DNA from: Campylobacterota bacterium
Lineage (GTDB): Bacteria; Campylobacterota; Campylobacteria; Campylobacterales; Sulfurovaceae
DNA length: 29,130 nucleotides
Direction of reading: 5' to 3'
Assembly (NCBI GenBank): GCA_011330645.1
Contig: DRQB01000166.1
Span: forward strand, 1 to 29,130
A model generated the notes under the pieces. The model was not told the DNA's origin. It was given only the letters and a program-made list of their open reading frames with translations, and searched no databases. A program made the translations under genes and the position numbers. Positions 24,291 to 29,130 of this stretch are shown in pieces. Position 1 is the first letter of the stretch. Each line of letters begins with the position of its first letter.

Positions 24291-24352
24291 GTGTAGGGGT
24301 AGATGCCCTATCTACCTTTATTGGCATGATGGGTCAATATGAAATTGACCCC
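24291..24352. repeat. Paired palindromes between fabG and the two-component genes
   Basis: Two perfect hairpins in 62 bases: GGTAGAT (24298-24304)/ATCTACC (24310-24316), and GGGTCAAT (24331-24338)/ATTGACCC (24344-24351), each with a 5-base loop. The left edge GTAGGGGTAGAT resembles the left edge of the rimO-tilS element (GTAGGGTCGAT), and both elements contain TTATTGGC in the middle. It is probably the same repeat family. Neither hairpin has a T-run, so termination is uncertain. Confidence 0.65.
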
Positions 24353-24369
24353 GACGAATTGGAAAAAAT

Positions 24370-25026
24370 ATGTCTACTAAATTACTCCTCCTCGAAGATG
24401 ATAAACTTTTTAACGAAACCCTACAAGACTTTTTAGAAGAGGAAGGTTTTGTGATTGACTCTGTGTTGGATCCCTACTCTGCACTTGATTTGACCTATGA
24501 AAATAAGTATGACCTTTATCTTTTTGATGTAAATCTTCCTTATGAAAATGGCTTTGAACTGTTACAAAAACTACGTAGTTCAGGTGACATGACCCCAACT
24601 ATTTTTCTTACTTCCCGAGAAGATAAAGCTTCTTTGACACAAGGGTTTATGCAAGGAGGAGATGATTATCTCACCAAGCCTGTAGATTTGGATGAACTCC
24701 TTTTACGCATGCATGCGATATTACGTAGACAAGTCCGTACCCAGATGATAACAGTAGGTAAGTATCAATTTGACACTATTTCCAAGATACTCTATGAGAA
24801 AGAGTTGCCTGTAGAACTTAGTCAAAAAGGAGCAGAACTTCTTTTGGCACTTTTGGAAGGACAGGGGAAAGTAGTCTCTACGCAGCAGATTAAAGAACGT
24901 TTATGGAGTAGTGCAGAGGAAGCCAGTGATGGTGCGTTACGGGTCTATGTTGCACAACTTAAAAAGTATTTTCCCACACAGATAGATAATGTACGTGGAG
25001 TTGGCTATAAGATGAAGGTAACTTAA
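24370..25026 (+). CDS. OmpR-family response regulator 1
   Basis: 218 residues. The receiver domain (1-115) has the acidic pair Glu9-Asp10, phospho-acceptor Asp53, Thr81 and Lys103-Pro104. The winged-helix DNA-binding domain (about 123-218) ends with DNVRGVGYKMKV, typical of OmpR/PhoB. GGAAAA precedes the ATG. The stop overlaps the start of the next kinase by one base, so they form a cognate pair. Its targets are unknown; autoregulation of the cluster is plausible. Confidence 0.93.
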   Translation: MSTKLLLLEDDKLFNETLQDFLEEEGFVIDSVLDPYSALDLTYENKYDLYLFDVNLPYENGFELLQKLRSSGDMTPTIFLTSREDKASLTQGFMQGGDDYLTKPVDLDELLLRMHAILRRQVRTQMITVGKYQFDTISKILYEKELPVELSQKGAELLLALLEGQGKVVSTQQIKERLWSSAEEASDGALRVYVAQLKKYFPTQIDNVRGVGYKMKVT

Positions 25027-25868
25027 TGGCAAAAGGCAAAGAATTTTTCCTTGCACTACTGGTATATGTTGTTTCCATGACTGTGCTGTTAATGGCGTTA
25101 TATCGATTTTTAGAAAATTGGCAGATGAATGAATTTAATTTTTTCATTGTGGGATTGTTGGTTCTGATCATAGCCATCGGATGGGGGTATGTGTTGACTG
25201 CCATTATCTTTGCTCCGACCAAAAAGATAGAAGATAAACTGACTGTCGTTACGAATGATGTCATGCATGAATTAAACATCCCCATCTCAACCATACGTGC
25301 CAATACATCTCTTTTGAAAAAAACACTTACAGATGAAAAATCGTGTACAAGATTACAGCGTATCGATGATGCAACGTTACGTTTAGAGAGACTTTATTTG
25401 GAATTGCGTTATGCTTTGCAAAAAGAGATGCATGAGATAGAAAAAGAGCATTTTGATGTTGCAAAGATGTTGCAAGAACGGGTAAGTTTTTTTCAAGAAC
25501 AAGGACGTAATACTTTTAGGATGGAAGTACATCCCTATATGTTAAAGGCAGATAAAATAGGGTTTGAACAGATGTTAGACAATATTTTAAGCAATGCGAT
25601 GAAATACTCTAAGAAAGAGGGGTTTATAAAAATTTCATTAAATGAGCATATACTGTGTATTGAAGATGAAGGTATTGGTATGAGTACAAGTGAATTGTTA
25701 CGTATTCATGAACGCTATTTTCAGGGAGATGATACACAAGAAGGTCAAGGCATAGGCTTGGCACTGGTGAAAGCGTACTGTGAACAGGAAAATATAGAGA
25801 TACAAATCATATCTGAAAAAGAGGTAGGGACAAGTGTGAAATTACACTTGCGGAAGATTCATATTTAA
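25026..25868 (+). CDS. Minimal sensor histidine kinase 1 without extracytoplasmic domain
   Basis: 280 residues. Two membrane helices (about 7-28 and 38-60) are separated by only some ten residues, so there is no real periplasmic sensor domain. There is also no HAMP or PAS before the dimerisation domain. The phospho-accepting His81 lies in MHELNIPIS. ATP-binding boxes follow: N-box LDNILSNAMKYS, G1 DEGIGMS, G2 GQGIGLALV. Signal sensing must occur in the membrane or through a partner. Cognate to response regulator 1 by the one-base overlap; resembles the second kinase of the cluster. Confidence 0.92.
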   Translation: MAKGKEFFLALLVYVVSMTVLLMALYRFLENWQMNEFNFFIVGLLVLIIAIGWGYVLTAIIFAPTKKIEDKLTVVTNDVMHELNIPISTIRANTSLLKKTLTDEKSCTRLQRIDDATLRLERLYLELRYALQKEMHEIEKEHFDVAKMLQERVSFFQEQGRNTFRMEVHPYMLKADKIGFEQMLDNILSNAMKYSKKEGFIKISLNEHILCIEDEGIGMSTSELLRIHERYFQGDDTQEGQGIGLALVKAYCEQENIEIQIISEKEVGTSVKLHLRKIHI

Positions 25869-25910
25869 TTCATTTTGGCGCATTATACTATGAAACATAA
25901 AGGATTAATG

Positions 25911-26336
25911 ATGAAATTAAAAGAAATATTACTAACATTAGGAGTGGTGTCTGCTATGACTCCTTCTCTGTATGCGCAAGAAGCTGCTATACTTTTTGAA
26001 GCTAAATGTGCTGCTTGTCACACTACTACACGCCCAAGCGATAGGTCAACTTTGGTAGCACCTCCAGTGATGGGTGTGATGAGACATGTTAAAATGACTT
26101 ATAGCAGTAAAGAAGAGGCTGTGAAATTTGTGATAGAGTATGCACTTAATCCACAAGAGAGTAAAGCAGTTTGTATGCCACAAAAGATTAAGCATTTTGG
26201 GCTTATGCCTTCACAAAAAGGTAATGTTACAAAAGAAGAACTTCAAACAATTGCATCATGGATGTATGATAATTTTCCACCTAAAGGGTTTCATGGGATG
26301 GATAAGGGACAAGGAAAATCTTGTAAAGGGAAGTAA
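25911..26336 (+). CDS. Monohaem c-type cytochrome 1
   Basis: 141 residues from the ATG at 25911, placed six bases after AAAGGA. The longer frame from a TTG at 25875 puts charged residues before the signal peptide. Signal peptide is at about 1-22 (YAQEA end). The single haem site is Cys33-Ala-Ala-Cys36-His37. The likely distal ligand is Met99 in FGLMPSQKG. Cys88 (SKAVC) and Cys138 near the end are additional. Its C-terminal half closely resembles cytochrome 3 of the cluster. It should be a periplasmic electron carrier or redox/haem sensor. Its stop overlaps the next response regulator by one base. Confidence 0.9.
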   Translation: MKLKEILLTLGVVSAMTPSLYAQEAAILFEAKCAACHTTTRPSDRSTLVAPPVMGVMRHVKMTYSSKEEAVKFVIEYALNPQESKAVCMPQKIKHFGLMPSQKGNVTKEELQTIASWMYDNFPPKGFHGMDKGQGKSCKGK

Positions 26337-27001
26337 TGACAGTTAAGATTTTATTACTCGAAGATGACATACAACTGAATGAGACAGTGAAGCAGTTTTT
26401 GGAACTTAAGGGTTATGAAGTCTATGAGGCGTATGATGGTTTAAAGGCTGAAGAGATAGCATATGAAAAGCATATTGATTTGATGCTTTTAGATGTGAAA
26501 GTACCTCATATGAGTGGCTTTGATTTTTTGAAAAATATTCGCAAACAAGGTAAAGAAATACCTGCAATTTTTATCACATCTTTAAACAGTGTTGAAGACG
26601 TGGAAAAAGGGTTTTCTTTGGGGTGTGATGACTATATTCGAAAACCTTTTGCACTTAAAGAGTTACAGGTTCGGGTAGAATCTTTACTCAAACGCAGTTT
26701 TGGTACACATGAGGATAAAGTAGATTTAGGCGAGGGGTTGGCTTTTGACATTAAAGAGTTGTCTCTCACGAGAAATAAGGAAAAAATACCTCTAAAGACG
26801 AAAGAATTAAAACTTCTTGCTCTTTTTCTACAACACCCTAACATGCTTTTGGATTATGAAAAAATAAATGAAACATTATGGGAATATGATGAAGAACCAA
26901 GCGCGGGTTCTTTACGAACCTATATTAAGAGAATACGTGCAGCAATAGGTAAAGAGAAAGTGGAAACGATTAAAAATATAGGATATCGTTTTGTTAAGTA
27001 G
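26336..27001 (+). CDS. OmpR-family response regulator 2
   Basis: 221 residues. The receiver has Glu9-Asp10-Asp11, phospho-acceptor Asp53, Thr81 and Lys103-Pro104. The winged-helix DNA-binding domain (about 125-221) closes with VETIKNIGYRFVK. Related to response regulator 1 of the same cluster (both start with a LLLEDD-type motif and share the NET helix), suggesting tandem duplication. The start overlaps the cytochrome stop by one base; the end overlaps the second kinase by 11 bases. Confidence 0.93.
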   Translation: MTVKILLLEDDIQLNETVKQFLELKGYEVYEAYDGLKAEEIAYEKHIDLMLLDVKVPHMSGFDFLKNIRKQGKEIPAIFITSLNSVEDVEKGFSLGCDDYIRKPFALKELQVRVESLLKRSFGTHEDKVDLGEGLAFDIKELSLTRNKEKIPLKTKELKLLALFLQHPNMLLDYEKINETLWEYDEEPSAGSLRTYIKRIRAAIGKEKVETIKNIGYRFVK

Positions 27002-28142
27002 TGAAAAAAGAAGTTTGGTTCGCTTTTTAGTTATTTATTTGGTATCGACACTCGCACTTTTTTCATTGGCTTCATGGGTATTCTATACATCATCCAAACA
27101 TCATTTACTTGACACGCAACGTGAAGTACTTAAATATGAAGCGGAAGATTTAAAATCAAAACTTAGAATGTTACATCAGTCGAATAATGAGATACTTAAA
27201 TATCCTAAAAATGCAAAGATAAAGTCTGCAATATATGATTTAGATAAAAGATATATTTTTGGTACGATTCAATCTACACAAGGTTTGGAAGAGAAAGAAA
27301 AAAATACTTTATATACTATTACAAAAATAGAACCTTATTATTTGGGTGCTGCATATTTGCTTGTGACTAAAGATATTAATAGAATCCCCATTCAAAATTT
27401 ACAAAAAAACATATTTTTATTTATGTTGGCAGCGGGAATATTTTTTTCTATATTAGGATATTATTTAGGACGTCTGTTTGTAGCACCTATGAGAGAATCT
27501 TTAGAAAAAATGAACCATTTTATACAAGACACTACGCATGAACTCAATACCCCCATAAGTACCATACTTACCAATGTGGAATTGATAGAAGCCTTTGGTG
27601 AAAATGAAAAAAATGTGAATGAACTTAGACGTATAGAGATTGCTTCTAAAACCTTAAGTCGTATTTATGATGATTTGACGTATCTGAATTTAAACCATCA
27701 ATACCATCGTCGTATTATTGCCATTAATATGAGTGACTTAGTACAAGAACGTTTAGCATATTTTACATCAATGGCTGAAGCAAAAAGATTAAAATTAATG
27801 ATGAATATTGCTCCGAAGGTGATAGTGCAAATAGATAAAAATGATGCACTAAGACTCGTCGATAATTTACTATCAAATGCCATCAAATATAATAAACATC
27901 ATGGGACACTCGAAGTTATTCTCACACAAAAAATATTGATAGTACGCGATACAGGTATTGGAATAAAATCAGAAGATTTAAAACAGATTATGCAACGTTT
28001 TAAACGGGCCAATAAAAGTGAAGGTGGTTTTGGTATTGGATTGCATATCGTTTCACAGGTATGTGAAAATTATGCATATGATTTAGAAATAAAATCTAAG
28101 ATTAATGAAGGAACGGAGGTACATATACGATGGGTAAAATAA
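26991..28142 (+). CDS. Sensor histidine kinase 2 with periplasmic domain
   Basis: 383 residues from a TTG at 26991, inside the end of the regulator gene, with AGGA seven bases upstream. A GTG at 27001 is out of frame. TM1 is about 10-31, a periplasmic domain about 32-140 (no Cys, no His motif), TM2 about 141-162. The phospho-accepting His183 lies in THELNTPIS. ATP-binding boxes are VDNLLSNAIKYN, DTGIGIK and GGFGIGLHIV. HELN-x-PIS is shared with kinase 1. The overlap with regulator 2 makes them a pair. The gene also overlaps the following cytochrome by 13 bases. Confidence 0.92.
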   Translation: MLSSEKRSLVRFLVIYLVSTLALFSLASWVFYTSSKHHLLDTQREVLKYEAEDLKSKLRMLHQSNNEILKYPKNAKIKSAIYDLDKRYIFGTIQSTQGLEEKEKNTLYTITKIEPYYLGAAYLLVTKDINRIPIQNLQKNIFLFMLAAGIFFSILGYYLGRLFVAPMRESLEKMNHFIQDTTHELNTPISTILTNVELIEAFGENEKNVNELRRIEIASKTLSRIYDDLTYLNLNHQYHRRIIAINMSDLVQERLAYFTSMAEAKRLKLMMNIAPKVIVQIDKNDALRLVDNLLSNAIKYNKHHGTLEVILTQKILIVRDTGIGIKSEDLKQIMQRFKRANKSEGGFGIGLHIVSQVCENYAYDLEIKSKINEGTEVHIRWVK

Positions 28143-28471
28143 TTTTATGGGCACTCTTTACTATAGGAATAGTCGCACAAGATCATACATTAGAGCAGGA
28201 CTGTCTCTCTTGTCACAAAGCTCAGCAAATACCAAGTAATTTGATTTACAGACGTTATTTGATGAAGTATAGTACTGATACACGTATGCAAGAGGCTATG
28301 TTTAGGTATTTAAAAGACCCAAACAAATCCACTTCTATTATGCCACCCCAGTTTTTTTTAAAATTTCCTATGAAAGAATCTTTGTCATTGGATGATGAGA
28401 TATTAAGGCGAGATATTAAAAGTTATTTAGAGCAATTTGATGTAAAGAAAAAACTGATATTAGAAAAGTAG
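28130..28471 (+). CDS. Small monohaem c-type cytochrome 2
   Basis: 113 residues. Signal peptide is at about 1-17. Haem site Cys25-Leu-Ser-Cys28-His29. Met71 or Met81 (around MPPQFFLKFPM) could be the distal ligand. It has no extra cysteines, unlike the other two cytochromes. A strong GGAGGT lies nine bases before the ATG, inside the end of kinase 2. The short length and single haem fit a periplasmic carrier or accessory to the overlapping sensor; neither is proven. Confidence 0.85.
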   Translation: MGKIILWALFTIGIVAQDHTLEQDCLSCHKAQQIPSNLIYRRYLMKYSTDTRMQEAMFRYLKDPNKSTSIMPPQFFLKFPMKESLSLDDEILRRDIKSYLEQFDVKKKLILEK

Positions 28472-28530
28472 TTCACATTAAATTAATATAGGAATACTAT
28501 GATTTTATAACTTAATATGAAGGAAATATT

Positions 28531-29130
28531 GTGAAAAAAACACTTTTATTTTTTGTTGCAACAACGGCTGTAACACTGGCATCAACTGGTGCTGAACTTT
28601 TAGAAAAAAAATGTGCTTCATGTCATATGCTCGAAGCTCCAGAATTTCACCAAATACCTACTCTGAAAGCTCCAGCTATGGATGCTGTGGTTTTTCACAT
28701 TAATCTAGCAATGCAAAATGACAAAGAGAAAAAAGATTTTATTGTTGATTATGTGCTCAGCCCTGATACCTCAAAGTCTGTTTGTGAATCAAATAAAGTA
28801 TCGCAATTTGGCGTGATGCCTTCTCAAAAAGGGGATGTGACAAAAGAGGAATTAGCACTTATTGCCACAGAGATGCTTGAACAATATCCGCATAAATCTT
28901 TTAAAACTATGATTAAAGAGATGCAAAAAAATGATAAGATAAATGCGTTAAAGGGTTCTCCCTTCCTCGTGAATTCTGAGGGTTTACCACATATGACTAA
29001 ACTTCTTATACAAAATTGGGATAAGGCAAAATTAGGCTTAACTTCGGAACAAAAAGAAAAACTTTTGCTTGTACGTAAAGAGACATTAAGTGCTGTGAAA
29101 AAAATAAAACAGCAACTTAAACCACTTGAG
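28531..29130 (+). CDS. Monohaem cytochrome c with Spy/CpxP-like LTxxQ segment, 3'-truncated by the window
   Basis: Starts at GTG (28531) with AAGGAA five bases upstream and is open to the last base: 200 residues visible. Signal peptide is at about 1-18. Haem site Cys28-Ala-Ser-Cys31-His32, extra Cys85 (SKSVC) and probable ligand Met96 in FGVMPSQKGDVTKEEL match cytochrome 1 of the cluster, so the two are paralogues. After residue 140 a different segment begins. LGLTSEQKEKLLLVRKE (168-184) carries the LTxxQ motif of Spy/CpxP-type periplasmic stress and metal-response proteins, followed by charged helix. A cytochrome-Spy fusion is my reading. It is preceded by a 59-base gap with a weak TATGAT (28498-28503). 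Confidence 0.82.
   Translation, partial: MKKTLLFFVATTAVTLASTGAELLEKKCASCHMLEAPEFHQIPTLKAPAMDAVVFHINLAMQNDKEKKDFIVDYVLSPDTSKSVCESNKVSQFGVMPSQKGDVTKEELALIATEMLEQYPHKSFKTMIKEMQKNDKINALKGSPFLVNSEGLPHMTKLLIQNWDKAKLGLTSEQKEKLLLVRKETLSAVKKIKQQLKPLE

Noticed and set aside
25875..25910. Cytochrome 1 start at TTG 25875 or ATG 25890
   Set aside because: The ATG at 25911 is best spaced from AAAGGA and begins a normal signal peptide.
1..29130. CRISPR array, insertion sequence, rRNA or riboswitch
   Set aside because: No regularly spaced direct repeats, transposase frame, rRNA sequence or recognisable riboswitch core was seen on either strand.

Overview
The window looks like a chromosomal segment of a Campylobacterota (epsilonproteobacterial) bacterium, most likely a Sulfurovum/Sulfurimonas-type chemolithotroph. 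It is AT-rich and gene-dense, and some genes start at TTG or GTG. Several gene neighbourhoods match Campylobacter jejuni or Helicobacter pylori as I recall them: acidic protein-gmk-tatA-argS; nadD/rsfS divergent from gap-pgk-tpiA; HP0268-like gene-miaB-DUF374 acyltransferase; rimO-tilS; murD-mraY divergent from gpmI and fabG. No species can be named from this sequence alone.

Layout. 1-2490: a very large coiled-coil protein, probably cut by the window edge. 2615-2691: tRNA-Arg(GCG) with a near-perfect promoter. 2905-6769: a rightward set made of a REC-like acidic/lysine-rich protein, guanylate kinase, TatA, arginyl-tRNA synthetase and a small membrane protein. 6836-7756: a leftward single-frame NadD-RsfS fusion. 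7830-10749: GAPDH, PGK and TIM, ended by a terminator. 10830-11990: nusA, leftward. 12175-15212: HP0268-like protein, miaB, DUF374 acyltransferase and a short tyrosine recombinase. 15195-17556: rimO-tilS, leftward, with a compound palindrome between them. 17694-18947: a beta-barrel porin, leftward, with an FNR-type box at its promoter. 19108-19183: tRNA-Phe, leftward. 19275-21540: mraY-murD, leftward. 21618-24288: gpmI, a small helical protein and fabG. 24370-29130: two OmpR-type response regulator/histidine kinase pairs interleaved with three small c-type cytochromes; the last cytochrome runs off the window. No gene-free stretch exceeds 300 bases apart from 2491-2904, which holds tRNA-Arg.

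Most of the window is core metabolism: lower glycolysis/gluconeogenesis, peptidoglycan precursors, tRNA and ribosome modification, fatty acid synthesis. The accessory part is the signalling/cytochrome cluster at the right end. There, overlapping stops and starts tie two sensor kinases to periplasmic haem proteins, and one of those haem proteins carries a Spy/CpxP-like LTxxQ segment. It is the best candidate for an undescribed system. Other notable items are the NadD-RsfS fusion with an internal Shine-Dalgarno and start codon, a GAPDH whose cofactor site looks NADP-adapted, two REP-like palindromic elements (one supplying the last codons of rimO), and the porin promoter with an FNR-like dyad centred 41.5 bases from the inferred transcript start.
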